From Bradyrhizobium sp. CB1650 (GTDB lineage Bacteria > Pseudomonadota > Alphaproteobacteria > Rhizobiales > Xanthobacteraceae): 64,000 bases of DNA. A program made the position numbers and the translations under genes. The stretch covers positions 8,585,501 through 8,649,500 of the forward strand of contig NZ_CP121695.1 in the NCBI RefSeq assembly GCF_029761915.1, in the 5' to 3' direction. Below the pieces are notes generated by a model. The model had not been told where the DNA came from and ran no database searches. It was given only the letters and a program-made list of their open reading frames with translations. This document shows positions 10,410 through 18,878 of the stretch, in pieces (position 1 is the first letter of the stretch; each line of letters starts with the position of its first letter).

Positions 10410-10491
10410 AGCGCGAGTGGTCATCGCGCTTCAGGTATTTATTTGAGCATGATCCGTTCGGAAAACCGCTGCACACTTTTCCGGATCATGC
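10409..10491. repeat. Composite extragenic palindrome (AAAGCGC hairpin plus GCATGATCC hairpin)
   Basis: Two hairpins in tandem: AAGCGCGA ... TCGCGCTT (10409-10431), then GCATGATCCG ... CCGGATCATGC (10447-10491) enclosing GGAAAACCGCTGCACACTTT. The same two-part layout occurs at 50184-50299. It begins within the stop codon of the EamA gene and may also act as its transcript end. Confidence 0.8.
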
Positions 10492-10503
10492 ACGAGGCTG
10501 CCC

Positions 10504-10908
10504 TCAAATATAGCGCGCGGCGCCCATGCAGAGCGCGGCGATGCCGAGCAGCGCCGCTGCCACGCGTTGCGCGGTCGCGATGCGCGAACGCACAGCCGCC
10601 GGATCGCCGGCACCACGGCGCAGGTTAAGGACCGCACGCGGGCCGGTCGCCGCCTGCACGCCAACCGCGATCAATGCGCAAACCGCACCGAGCGCGAGCA
10701 CCTGCTCGGTCGTGCCGAAGCTGCCGGCGTGAACGAGATGGCCGAGATAGCCGCCGGTCAGAATCGCGATCGTCGCCGCGCCGAGCTGCGGAAACACGAG
10801 CTGCTCGCCGCCGGCTCCGCCGGTGCGCGCCAGCGCAAAACTTGATCCGGCCCAGAACACCGACGACAACACATGGAGCGACAGGGTGATCACGAGGGCA
10901 GTCTGCAT
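10504..10908 (-). CDS. Small four-helix membrane protein under a divergent TetR regulator
   Basis: 134 residues, MQTALVITLSLHVLSSVFWAGSSFAL, with helices at about 3-25, 40-58, 68-88 and 112-131. The first helix (S-L-H-V-L-x-S-V-F-W-A-G) resembles the H-x-x-x-x-x-x-W-x-G start of CopD/DUF2269-type membrane proteins, but the rest does not allow a firm family call. It faces the TetR gene across 73 bases that contain a perfect palindrome at 10939-10953, so it is very likely that regulator's target. Substrate or role unknown. Confidence 0.7.
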   Translation of the reverse strand: MQTALVITLSLHVLSSVFWAGSSFALARTGGAGGEQLVFPQLGAATIAILTGGYLGHLVHAGSFGTTEQVLALGAVCALIAVGVQAATGPRAVLNLRRGAGDPAAVRSRIATAQRVAAALLGIAALCMGAARYI

Positions 10909-10938
10909 GGCAAGCTCAAAACCGGCTTCTAAATTGGA

Positions 10939-10953
10939 TATACATAATGTATA
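10939..10953. promoter_or_regulatory. Probable TetR-family operator
   Basis: TATACATAATGTATA: a perfect 7-base inverted repeat with a one-base centre. It sits 30 bases upstream of the membrane-protein ATG (10908) and 28 bases upstream of the tetR ATG (10982), where it could block both promoters. It is markedly AT-rich for this genome. Binding is inferred from position and symmetry. Confidence 0.65.
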
Positions 10954-10981
10954 GTCAATACGTCAAGACGAAGGCAAAGCG

Positions 10982-11617
10982 ATGCCGAAGCGCAGCTATG
11001 TGAGCCCGGCGCGGTCGTCCGCGGCGGCGGAGACGCGCGAGCGCATCATCGCGGCCGGCGCGCACCTGCTGCGGAAGGATGCGAGCATCGCCAACTTCTC
11101 CCTCGACGTGGTGGCGAAGGCGGCCGGCGTCACGCGGCTGACCGTCTACAACCAGTTCGGATCGCGGCGCGGATTGCTGGAGGCCGTGTTCGACGACATC
11201 GCGCGCCAAGGCGGGCTGTTTGAGCTCGCAGAAGTGATGGCGATGGCGGACCCGCGCGCCGCGCTCGACCGCGTCGTTACGGTCTTCTGCACGTTCTGGG
11301 CGCACGACCCCGCGATCGGCGGGCTCAATCAGGCAATCGCGACCGATCCCGAGTTCGGCGAGGCGCTGGTCGCGCGCAACGAGCGGCGGCGCGAGCTATT
11401 GACGGGGCTTGTCACGCGCATCACGGAGAAGCGCGCGGCAAAGCGGGCCGTGCAGGATGCGGTCGATTTGATCTTCGTGCTGACGAGCTATCCGACCTTC
11501 GCGGCGCTGCGCCCGCAGCGCACGACGGCGGAGGTCTGCCACCTGTTGCAGACGGCGTGCCATGCCGCCGTGGATGCATTGACGCCGGAGGCGCGTGGAC
11601 GCGCGGACAAAAAGTAG
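10982..11617 (+). CDS. TetR/AcrR-family transcriptional regulator
   Basis: 211 residues. The N-terminal helix-turn-helix (about residues 18-65) reads FSLDVVAKAAGVTRLTVYNQ, with the family's T-x-Y-x-x-F pattern and RGLLEAVFDD after it. The C-terminal helical ligand domain (70-200) is unclassified. It is divergent from the membrane protein at 10504-10908 and probably represses both genes through the 15-base palindrome between them. The inducer is unknown. Basic C-terminus RGRADKK. Confidence 0.88.
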   Translation: MPKRSYVSPARSSAAAETRERIIAAGAHLLRKDASIANFSLDVVAKAAGVTRLTVYNQFGSRRGLLEAVFDDIARQGGLFELAEVMAMADPRAALDRVVTVFCTFWAHDPAIGGLNQAIATDPEFGEALVARNERRRELLTGLVTRITEKRAAKRAVQDAVDLIFVLTSYPTFAALRPQRTTAEVCHLLQTACHAAVDALTPEARGRADKK

Positions 11618-11638
11618 TGAGTGCGCTTCTTCTTCCTT

Positions 11639-11655
11639 CTCTCCTTGTGGGAGAG
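11639..11655. terminator. Bidirectional hairpin between tetR and DUF1330 genes
   Basis: CTCTCC-TTGTG-GGAGAG with a pyrimidine run (CTTCTTCTTCC) on the upstream side; lies between two convergent genes. It serves best as a terminator for the minus-strand gene... the plus-strand tetR has no U-run after it, so the assignment is moderate. Confidence 0.45.
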
Positions 11656-11668
11656 GGGAGATCGCGCG

Positions 11669-12076
11669 CTACTTTGTCCTGAACTTGCTGTACGCCTCTT
11701 TCATCGCGATGATCACGTGCTCGGCACAGCCGTTAACGCGGTGCGGATCCGCCTCCGTCTCGTAGGCTTCCGACGTCATCATGTCGAGGAAGGCCGCGAC
11801 GGACGGATAGTGGACCAGCGCGACGAAATCCCACCCATTGCCCCGGTGCGGCCCGAGCGCAACGGTCTTGGCCTCGCCGGTCCAGAGCAGCGTGCCGCCG
11901 CGCGCCTTGATCATCGGCACGGTGATCGCGCTGTAGCGCAAGTAGGCGTCCCAGCCCGACCCGTCGCCGTCGCGCGAGCGCGCGTTGAAGCGCATCAGGT
12001 TCAGCATCACCACCGGCGCATGCCGATCGAGCTGCTCCAGGCCTTCGATGTTCAACATATTAACCGCCAATGACAT
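11669..12076 (-). CDS. DUF1330-family protein (dimeric alpha/beta-barrel fold)
   Basis: 135 residues. PVVMLNLMRF near the start, then WDAYLRYSAITVPMIKARGG, and WDFVALVHYPSVAAFLDMM follow the pattern of DUF1330 proteins, small ferredoxin-like dimers related to antibiotic-biosynthesis monooxygenases. Enzymatic activity is unproven. The ATG at 12076 directly abuts a GAGGAG sequence, which leaves no spacing; a TTG two codons in (12070) would have the normal six bases, so the true start may be there. It lies convergent to tetR and divergent from the second EamA gene, 84 bases from it. Confidence 0.75.
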   Translation of the reverse strand: MSLAVNMLNIEGLEQLDRHAPVVMLNLMRFNARSRDGDGSGWDAYLRYSAITVPMIKARGGTLLWTGEAKTVALGPHRGNGWDFVALVHYPSVAAFLDMMTSEAYETEADPHRVNGCAEHVIIAMKEAYSKFRTK

Positions 12077-12160
12077 CTCCTCAGGTCTGCTTGCATTGTA
12101 GCATTGCGACCGCGTGACTTGTGCCGCAACGAGAATCCGGCAAGGTCGCGTCCAACGCCA

Positions 12161-13096
12161 ATGACGATCGCTTCGCCCGCGCCACCGGCCTCGAACCCGG
12201 CCCGTTGGCTCAATAACCAGCCTTATCTGCTGTTGAGCCTGAGCTCGCTGTTCTGGGCCGGCAACATCGTGCTCGCGCGCCATGTCGGCGCGCATGTGCC
12301 GCCGCTGACGGTGACCACGATCCGCTGGTTCGGCGTATTCCTGATCCTGCTGCCGTTCGCCTGGCCACATCTGAAGCGAGACTGGCCGGCCCTGCGCAAA
12401 AGCCTGCCGCTGATGCTGTTCCTGTCGCTGGTCGGCTTCGCCTTCAACAACGCGATCTCCTACTGGGCCATGCAGTACACGGAGGCGCTGAACGCGCTGC
12501 TGATCCAGTCGGCCGGGCCGCTGTTCGTGGCGCTGTGGTCGCTGGTCCTGTTCGGCGTGCGGCTTACGGGTGCGCAGCTTGCCGGCATCGCAATCTCGCT
12601 CGCCGGCGTGCTGATCATCATCCTGCGCGGAGACCTGTCGGCGCTCGCCGGCATCAGCTTCAACCGCGGCGACATCATGTTCGCGTCCTCGCTGGTGGCG
12701 TTCGGGATCTACTCCGCCTTCATCCCGCGCCGGCCGAAGATCCATCAGCTCTCGTTCCTGTCCTTCACCACCTGCTGCGGCGCGACGATGCTGCTGCCCA
12801 CGGCGGTCTGGGAGGCCTGGAGCGGCAACGTCCTGCAATTCGACGCTCTGACGCTGGCGACGCTGGCCTACATCCTGATCTTCCCCTCGACGCTCGCCTA
12901 CCTCTTCTTCAACCGCGGCGTGGCGCTGATCGGGCCGAACCGCGCCGCGCCGTTCTTCCACCTGGTGCCGGTGTTCGGCTCGGCGATGGCGATCCTGCTG
13001 CTCGGCGAGAAGCTCCAGGCGTTTCACCTGATCGGCTATGCGCTGGTCCTTGCGGGCGTCGTGATCGCGTCACGGCAGGGCTCGGCGGTGAAGTAA
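12161..13096 (+). CDS. DMT-superfamily (EamA) exporter, copy 2
   Basis: 311 residues from MTIASPAPPASNPARWLNNQ. Ten helices in two EamA repeats, with LFWAGNIVLARHVGAHVPPL, ALWSLVLFGVRLTGAQ and FPSTLAYLFFNRGVALIGPN. Highly similar along its whole length to the gene at 9477-10409, indicating a duplication; the two are about 1.7 kb apart and separated by the TetR module. The frame is open 19 codons further upstream, but the chosen ATG matches the N-terminus of the paralogue. Substrate unknown. Confidence 0.88.
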   Translation: MTIASPAPPASNPARWLNNQPYLLLSLSSLFWAGNIVLARHVGAHVPPLTVTTIRWFGVFLILLPFAWPHLKRDWPALRKSLPLMLFLSLVGFAFNNAISYWAMQYTEALNALLIQSAGPLFVALWSLVLFGVRLTGAQLAGIAISLAGVLIIILRGDLSALAGISFNRGDIMFASSLVAFGIYSAFIPRRPKIHQLSFLSFTTCCGATMLLPTAVWEAWSGNVLQFDALTLATLAYILIFPSTLAYLFFNRGVALIGPNRAAPFFHLVPVFGSAMAILLLGEKLQAFHLIGYALVLAGVVIASRQGSAVK

Positions 13097-13191
13097 TTCC
13101 GCACCGCGGACGCGATCTGCCCGCGGCCATCTTCCGATTCCGATTCGGACAAGCTAGGTTCCCCGCCAAAGAAAAGAGGGAACGTCCAAAC

Positions 13192-14169
13192 ATGCTTTCA
13201 TCGCTGAACCGGATCATCCGCACCGTCGGCACCGCCGCGCTGTGTCTTGCCGCCGCATCCACTGCTGAGGCCGACACCTATCCCAGCCGCAACATCACGC
13301 TGGTGCTGCCGTTCGCGGCCGGCAGCGGCACCGACACGACGACGCGGCTGATCTCGCAGCATCTGTCGCAGGCGCTCGGCGTCGGCATCGTCATCGAGAA
13401 CAAGGCGGGCGCCAACGGCATGATCGCCGCGACCTATGTCGCGCGCGCCGCACCCGACGGCTACACGCTGCTGGTGACCACCAACACCACGCATTCGGCC
13501 AATCCCTATCTGCTGAAGAACCTGACCTACGATCCCGTCAAGGACTTCACCCCGATCGCGCGCACCGGCGACCTGCCCTTCATGCTGGTCATCAATCCGG
13601 AGGTGCCGGCCAAGAGCGTCGGCGAGCTCGTCGCCTATGCCAAGGCGAATCCGGGCAAGCTGAGCTACGCCTCGGGCTCGTCCTCGGCGATCGTGTCGGG
13701 TGCGACCTTTGCGCACAATGCCGGGCTCGACCTGTTGCACGTGCCCTACAAGAGCTCGCCGCCGGCGCTCAACGACGTCATGGGCGGCCGGGTCTCGATG
13801 ATGTTCGTCGACATCCTCACCGGCCTTCCCCATGTAAACGGCAACGCGCTGAAGGCGCTCGCCGTCACCACCAGGGACCGCTCGCCGCTGGTGCCGAATC
13901 TGCCCTCGATGCAGGAGGCCGGCGTGCCGGACTTCGATATCTCCTCCTGGCAGGGCTATTTCGGCCCGGCCGGCATGCCGAAGGAGATCGTGACCCGGCT
14001 CAACGCCGAGATCAGGAAGATCGTCGAGAAGCCTGAGATCAAGGCCCAGCTTGCGACCCTCGGCATGGACGCCTTCTCCGGCACGCCGGAACAGCTCGGC
14101 ACCTTCGTCGGCGAGCAACTCGTGCTGTGGGAGAAGCTGATCAGGAACGCTGGGATCGAGAAGCAGTAG
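13192..14169 (+). CDS. Bug/TctC-family periplasmic solute receptor
   Basis: 325 residues with a signal peptide (MLSSLNRIIRTVGTAALCLAAASTAEA, cut near residue 27). The mature start YPSRNITLVLPFAAGSGTDTTTRL is the P-loop-like carboxylate-binding turn of tripartite tricarboxylate transporter receptors, and NKAGANGMIAATYVARAAPDGYTLL and VPYKSSPPALNDVMGG are family blocks. These proteins bind carboxylates in the periplasm. No tctA or tctB membrane subunits are next to it, so it is an orphan receptor like many in this group. It lies 95 bases after the EamA gene on the same strand. Confidence 0.9.
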   Translation: MLSSLNRIIRTVGTAALCLAAASTAEADTYPSRNITLVLPFAAGSGTDTTTRLISQHLSQALGVGIVIENKAGANGMIAATYVARAAPDGYTLLVTTNTTHSANPYLLKNLTYDPVKDFTPIARTGDLPFMLVINPEVPAKSVGELVAYAKANPGKLSYASGSSSAIVSGATFAHNAGLDLLHVPYKSSPPALNDVMGGRVSMMFVDILTGLPHVNGNALKALAVTTRDRSPLVPNLPSMQEAGVPDFDISSWQGYFGPAGMPKEIVTRLNAEIRKIVEKPEIKAQLATLGMDAFSGTPEQLGTFVGEQLVLWEKLIRNAGIEKQ

Positions 14170-14179
14170 GGCCACAAGT

Positions 14180-14265
14180 CATGGCCGGGCTCGACCCGGC
14201 CATCCACGTCCATCCCCGATGCTGTCGCCCAAAACGTGGATGCCCGGGACAAGCCCGGGCATGAC
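14180..14265. repeat. Extragenic palindrome pair, CATGGCCGGGC / GCCCGGGCATGAC family
   Basis: Two hairpins: ATGGCCGGGC-TCGA-CCCGGCCAT and GCCCGGGA-CAA-GCCCGGGC, flanked by CCACG ... CGTGG. It lies between two convergent genes (tctC-like and chemoreceptor). Related sequences occur at 22185-22352 and near 32694-32728. Confidence 0.65.
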
Positions 14266-14285
14266 GACGGAGTAAATGGCAAAGC

Positions 14286-15971
14286 TTACGCCGCCCGCAC
14301 CTTGGCGAGGAAACCGTCGACGGCGCTGCGCAGCGCGCCGGACTGGTTGTCCAGCTCGCGGGCGTTGGAGAGCACGTCGGTGGCCGCGCTGCCCGTCGCC
14401 TGCGCAGCCGAGGTGACGCTGCCGATATGAGTGTTGATCTCGCTCGAGCCGGCCGCGACCGACTGGATGTTGCGGGCGATCTCGCGCGTCGCCTCGCCCT
14501 GCTGCTCGATGGATGACGAAATGCCGGCGGTGATCTCGCTCATCTCGGCGATGGTCTGGGTGATGCCGGCGATGGCGGACACCGCGTCGCTGGTCGAGGT
14601 CTGCATCGCCGCGACCTGGGCCGAGATTTCCTCGGTCGCCTTCGCGGTCTGGTTGGCGAGCGCCTTGACCTCGGAGGCGACGACGGCAAAGCCGCGGCCG
14701 GATTCACCGGCGCGCGCCGCCTCGATGGTGGCGTTGAGTGCCAAAAGGTTGGTCTGCGCCGCGATCGAGTGGATCAGCTTGACCACCTCGCCGATCTTCT
14801 CGGCGCCGGAGGAGAGCACCTGCACGGTGGCGTTGGTGCGCTCGGCATCGCTGACCGCCTTGCTCGCAACTTCCGTAGACCGCGTCACCTGACGGGAGAT
14901 TTCCGCAACCGAGCTCGACAGCTCTTCGGCGGCGGCCGCAACCGTGCCGACATTGCCGGAAGCCTTTTGCGAAGCCGCGCCGACGGTCGCGGCCCGCGCG
15001 CTGGCATCGCTCGCGGTCGCGGTCATCGACTGGGCCGTGGTCTGCATGCCGGCCGCGGCCGAGGAGACCGAGCGGACGATGCCGTTGACGCTGCGTTCGA
15101 AGTCGTTGGCGATATCTTCCATCGCACTGCGACGTTCCGCCGCTGCGCTCTCCTTGGCCTGAGCCTCGGTCCGCTCGAGGTCGCGGATGCGGATCGCGTT
15201 GTCCTTGAAGATCTGGACGGTCGACGCCATCGCACCGACCTCGTCGCCGCGGCCGACGCCGGGGATGTCGCCCTCGAGCTTGCCGTCGACAAGCTCCTTC
15301 ATGCGGGTGCCGAGCAGCGCCAGCGGGCGGCTGATGCTGCGGCCGAGCAGCCAGGCGACGCTGCCGGAGACGATCACGATGCCGAGCACGGCGAGGCCGA
15401 GCAGCCAGTAGACCGGCCCCATCTTCTCGTCGATATCCTCGAGATAGGCGCCGGTGCCGAGATACATCTCGAAACCGGGAACCGCGACGGCGTAGCCGAG
15501 CTTGCGGATCGGCTTGGCCTGGCCGGGCTTCACATATTCGTAGAAGAGCAGGATCTCGCCGTTGGCCTTGACGCCATCCATGATCTCACGTGAGAGCTTT
15601 CGCCCGTTGGTCTCGACGTCCATGCGGTTGGAGCCGATCTGCTTCGGATCGGGCGCGAGCTGCGTGATGCCGTCATAGGTGGTGCCGAACAGATAGCCGG
15701 AGCCCTTGTCGTAGGTCATCGCATTGCCGTAGCGGCGGAGTTCCGCGAGCGCGGCATCCTTCGTCAGTTCACCGGCATTGACCCGCTTCACCAGGGTGGC
15801 CGCGTAGTTCCGGGCCAGCTCGACGATCGCCTTGGTCTGGTCGATGCGCGCGTTCACCATCGCCTGCTTCATCAGATAACCGGCGAGAAGCCCGGAGATG
15901 CACAGGCCCAACAAAGTGACGCCGACAAGAATGCCAAGCTTGGGCGCGATCTTCAGATTGCTCAACTTCAC
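14286..15971 (-). CDS. Methyl-accepting chemotaxis protein with a single Cache sensor
   Basis: 561 residues from a GTG at 15971 with GGAG six bases upstream. Transmembrane helix 1 at about 10-34, a periplasmic sCache_2-type sensor at about 35-185 ([36 protein letters not shown]), helix 2 at about 190-212, HAMP at about 212-265, and a cytoplasmic signalling domain with the hairpin tip [20 protein letters not shown]. No C-terminal CheR-tethering pentapeptide is seen. sCache receptors commonly bind small organic acids. No che genes are adjacent, so it feeds a pathway encoded elsewhere. The frame runs upstream to 16055, but that extension would precede helix 1 without purpose. Confidence 0.92.
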   Translation of the reverse strand: MKLSNLKIAPKLGILVGVTLLGLCISGLLAGYLMKQAMVNARIDQTKAIVELARNYAATLVKRVNAGELTKDAALAELRRYGNAMTYDKGSGYLFGTTYDGITQLAPDPKQIGSNRMDVETNGRKLSREIMDGVKANGEILLFYEYVKPGQAKPIRKLGYAVAVPGFEMYLGTGAYLEDIDEKMGPVYWLLGLAVLGIVIVSGSVAWLLGRSISRPLALLGTRMKELVDGKLEGDIPGVGRGDEVGAMASTVQIFKDNAIRIRDLERTEAQAKESAAAERRSAMEDIANDFERSVNGIVRSVSSAAAGMQTTAQSMTATASDASARAATVGAASQKASGNVGTVAAAAEELSSSVAEISRQVTRSTEVASKAVSDAERTNATVQVLSSGAEKIGEVVKLIHSIAAQTNLLALNATIEAARAGESGRGFAVVASEVKALANQTAKATEEISAQVAAMQTSTSDAVSAIAGITQTIAEMSEITAGISSSIEQQGEATREIARNIQSVAAGSSEINTHIGSVTSAAQATGSAATDVLSNARELDNQSGALRSAVDGFLAKVRAA

Positions 15972-16229
15972 AGGAGGCTCCGAGGCAAAAGGGATACGGC
16001 ACGCGAGTGAATCGATAGAAATTGAATCAACTTCTAGAGTGAGACCCATTAGCAACCTGTTACGCGAGGCTCCGTAGTAGCCCGGATCGTGAGTGGAAAA
16101 CCGACCATATCCACCGCCTCCAACAACCGAGAATTGTACGCGATCGCCGCGACTTCGCGTAAAAGACGTAAAGGCTCGTCACAGGTGCGGGCCACAACAA
16201 GAACCGACAAACCAAATCGGGAGCAGGGA
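15972..16229. other. Intergenic, 258 bases between divergent genes
   Basis: Upstream region of both the chemoreceptor and the hydroxyacid dehydrogenase. No repeat or clear promoter could be assigned. Confidence 0.4.
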
Positions 16230-17273
16230 ATGCCGAAATACAGGGTGGTGACGCCGAAGGGCGCGAGCTTCACGGTCGCGGGCAGCGACTATTCGTACGA
16301 GCGCGAGGCGCTCGATCCGATCGGCGCCGAGATCGTCGAGGCGCCGGCCAGCGAGGCCGAGTTCATCGTGGCGGCAAGGACCGCCGACGCCGTCTATGCC
16401 AAGGGCATGCCGATCACGAAGACCGTCATCGACGCGCTGGAGAACTGCAAGGTCATCACGCTCGGCTCGGTCGGCGTCGACAGTGTCGACGTGAAGGCCG
16501 CAACGGCGCGCGGCATTCCCGTGACCAACATCCCCGACACCTTCATCGAGGAGGTTGCCGACCACGCCATGATGCTGCTGCTCGCCGGCTTCCGCCGCCT
16601 GGTCGAACAGGACCGGATGGTGCGCACCGGCCGCTGGGCCGAGGGCAGGCCTGCGCTGCTGAAGATCCCGCGGCTGATGGGCCAGACGCTCGGCTTCGTG
16701 TCCTTCGGCCGCGTTGCGCGCGCGGTTGCGAAGCGCGCCGCGCCGTTCGGCCTGCGCATGATGGCCTACGATCCCTTCATCCAGGAAACGCTGATGTACG
16801 ACCACGGAGTGATGCCGGCGACGCTGAACGAGGTGCTGTCGCAATCCGACTTCGTCTCGATGCACGCGCCCGCCCGGCCCGAGGTGCATCACATGCTGAC
16901 CGAGAAGCATTTCCGCCAGATGAAAAAAGGCTCGATCTTCATCAACACCGGCCGCGGCGCCACCGTGGAGGAGGAAGGCCTGATCAAGGCGCTGCAGGAA
17001 GGCTGGATCGCGCACGCCGCCCTCGACGTGCTGGAGAAGGAGCCGCCGTCGCACAACAACCCCCTGCTCGGCATGGAGAACGTGACCCTGACCGCCCACG
17101 TCGCCTCGGCCTCGGCACGGTTCGACGAGGCGCGCAAGCGCCGCGTGGGCTACGAATTGTCACTGGTGCTTCAGGGCATGTGGCCGGTAAGCTGTGTCAA
17201 TCCGTCGGTGCTGCAAGACACCGCGCTCCGCCGCTGGCAGCCCGTCAGCATGGACCGCGGACCGAACAGCTAG
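16230..17273 (+). CDS. D-isomer-specific 2-hydroxyacid dehydrogenase (CtBP/SerA-like)
   Basis: 347 residues from the ATG at 16230 (MPKYRVVTPKGASFTVAGSD) with a GGGAGCAGGGA ribosome site. NAD-binding domain in the middle and the catalytic trio characteristic of the family: Arg in NTGRGATV, Glu in DVLEKEPP and His in LTAHVASAS. The Rossmann glycine motif is altered: LGFVSFGRVARAV has Ser and Ala where G-x-G-x-x-G has the first and last Gly. Acts on a 2-keto/2-hydroxy acid with NAD(H) in the cytosol. It precedes an ABC importer operon by 82 bases and may process the imported compound. Confidence 0.85.
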   Translation: MPKYRVVTPKGASFTVAGSDYSYEREALDPIGAEIVEAPASEAEFIVAARTADAVYAKGMPITKTVIDALENCKVITLGSVGVDSVDVKAATARGIPVTNIPDTFIEEVADHAMMLLLAGFRRLVEQDRMVRTGRWAEGRPALLKIPRLMGQTLGFVSFGRVARAVAKRAAPFGLRMMAYDPFIQETLMYDHGVMPATLNEVLSQSDFVSMHAPARPEVHHMLTEKHFRQMKKGSIFINTGRGATVEEEGLIKALQEGWIAHAALDVLEKEPPSHNNPLLGMENVTLTAHVASASARFDEARKRRVGYELSLVLQGMWPVSCVNPSVLQDTALRRWQPVSMDRGPNS

Positions 17274-17355
17274 GCGGCCGGCGCAAAACGCGCCGGAAAC
17301 CGCAAGACCCTTCACCGGCGATCAACGCCGGGAAGGAGACAACAGGGAGGAACTG

Positions 17356-18696
17356 ATGAGGAACGACCTCACACGTCGTGACGCCTTGGCGCTGGGCCTG
17401 TCCGCCGCGGCACTCGCCGCAACCGGTGCTGCGGCGCAAACAACGCCATCTCCAATCAAGGCCGCCGACGTTCCGGCGCCGAAGCTGCCGGTCGAGAAGG
17501 GCGCAACCTTGCGCATGCTGCGGCCGGTCCGCTTCGTCCAGCCGGACGAGGACGTATTCCGCGCCAACGCCAAGCGGTTCAGCGACGCAACCGGCGTCGA
17601 GGTGAAGGTCGACTTCGTCGGCTGGGAGGATATCGCCCAGCAGACCGCGGTGACCGCGAACTCCGGCGCCGGCCCGGACATCATCATCGGCTTCTCCGAC
17701 GCCCCGCACATTTATGTCGACAAGCTGATCGAGCTGACCGACGTCGCCGACTATCTCGGCAAGCGTTATGGCGGCTGGCTGCCGCTGGCGCAGAAATACG
17801 GCATGAAGAGCAAGAGCGAATCCTGGATCGGACTGCCGTTCGGCGCAACTGCAGGTCCCCTGATCTACCGCAAGTCGATCCTGCAATCGGTCGGCTTCGA
17901 CAAGGTCCCGGAGGATCACGCCGGCGTTGTCGACCTCTGCCGCAAGCTGCACAAGGCCGGCAAGCCGGCCGGCTTCGCACTCGGCAACGCCAAGGGCGAC
18001 GGCAACGGCTTTGCCAACTGGGCGCTGTGGTCGCACAACGCGTCGCTGCTCGACGAGGACGGCAATGTCACGATCAACAGCAAGGAGACGATCGCCGCGC
18101 TCAACTGGGTCAAGGAGCTGTACCCGACCTTCATCGCCGGCACGCCGTCATGGAACGACGTCAGCAACAACCGCGCCTACTCGTCGCAGGAGATCTCGCT
18201 GACCGCCAACGGCGTCTCGCTGTACTTCTCGCTGAAGAACGATCCGGCGACCCGCGCCATCGCGGAGGACAGCGAGCACCAACTGCTGCCGAAGGGCAAT
18301 GCGAAGATCTCGCCGATGGCGGGCCTGACGCTGAACGCGATGGTGTTCAAGCACAGCCCGTACCCGAACGCCGCAAAGGCGTTCCTGCAGTTCATGCTGG
18401 AGAAGGACCAGTATGAGCCGTGGCTCAACGCCAACTCCGGCTATTGGGCCCAGCCGCTCTCCGCCTACGCCGAGGCCAAGGTCTGGACCGAAGATCCAAA
18501 GGTCGCGATCTTCAAGAACACGATGAACAGCACCTATTACGACGGCTACAAGGGGCCGATCTCCTCGGCGACCGGCGCCGTCAGCGCCGATTACGTGCTG
18601 GTGCAGATGTGTGCCGCGGTCGCGACCGGCGCGGCGACGCCGGAACAGGCGGCCGCCGAGGCCGAGCGCCGCTGCAAGCGGTATTTCCGGCGATAG
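17356..18696 (+). CDS. ABC importer substrate-binding protein, Tat-exported (sugar type, family 1)
   Basis: 446 residues starting MRNDLTRRDALALGLSAAAL with GGAGG five bases upstream. The TRRDALALG segment and long Ala-rich helix ending AAAQ form a twin-arginine signal, implying export in the folded state. The mature protein follows the family-1 extracellular solute-binding fold: LRMLRPVRFVQPDEDVFRAN, TGVEVKVDFVGWEDIAQQ, GPDIIIGFSDAPHIY and near the C-terminus AFLQFMLEKDQYEPWL. It opens an operon with the two permeases at 18879 and 19828. No ATPase gene is present in the cluster. Substrate probably a sugar or polyol; not determinable here. Confidence 0.88.
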   Translation: MRNDLTRRDALALGLSAAALAATGAAAQTTPSPIKAADVPAPKLPVEKGATLRMLRPVRFVQPDEDVFRANAKRFSDATGVEVKVDFVGWEDIAQQTAVTANSGAGPDIIIGFSDAPHIYVDKLIELTDVADYLGKRYGGWLPLAQKYGMKSKSESWIGLPFGATAGPLIYRKSILQSVGFDKVPEDHAGVVDLCRKLHKAGKPAGFALGNAKGDGNGFANWALWSHNASLLDEDGNVTINSKETIAALNWVKELYPTFIAGTPSWNDVSNNRAYSSQEISLTANGVSLYFSLKNDPATRAIAEDSEHQLLPKGNAKISPMAGLTLNAMVFKHSPYPNAAKAFLQFMLEKDQYEPWLNANSGYWAQPLSAYAEAKVWTEDPKVAIFKNTMNSTYYDGYKGPISSATGAVSADYVLVQMCAAVATGAATPEQAAAEAERRCKRYFRR

Positions 18697-18707
18697 CAAC
18701 GAACGCC

Positions 18708-18844
18708 GTCATTGCGAGGAGCGACCTGTCCGCCATAGCTCGGAGAGCGAAGGCGGAAGCGGCAAAAGTGGAAGCGACGAAGATGGATTGCTTCCGCCTT
18801 CGCCAAAGCTTCGGCGGACAAAGTCGCTTTCGCTCGTAATGACG
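18708..18844. repeat. GTCATTGCGAG extragenic palindrome, diverged copy
   Basis: Ends GTCATTGCGAG and CTCGTAATGAC (one mismatch to the complement) enclose a second nested pair TTGCTTCCGCCTTCGCC / GGCGAAGGCGGAAGC. The same family occurs at 32567-32645 and 40390-40474. It lies inside the ABC operon between the binding-protein gene and the first permease, where a hairpin could protect the upstream message. Confidence 0.7.
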
Positions 18845-18878
18845 GTGTGGTGACAGTCCAGAACAGGACAACGACCCG

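Noticed and set aside
11669..13027. A 452-codon minus-strand frame ending in the DUF1330 protein
   Set aside because: Only the last 135 residues are a real domain. The upstream part is antisense to the second EamA gene and is low-complexity Arg/Gln/Glu.
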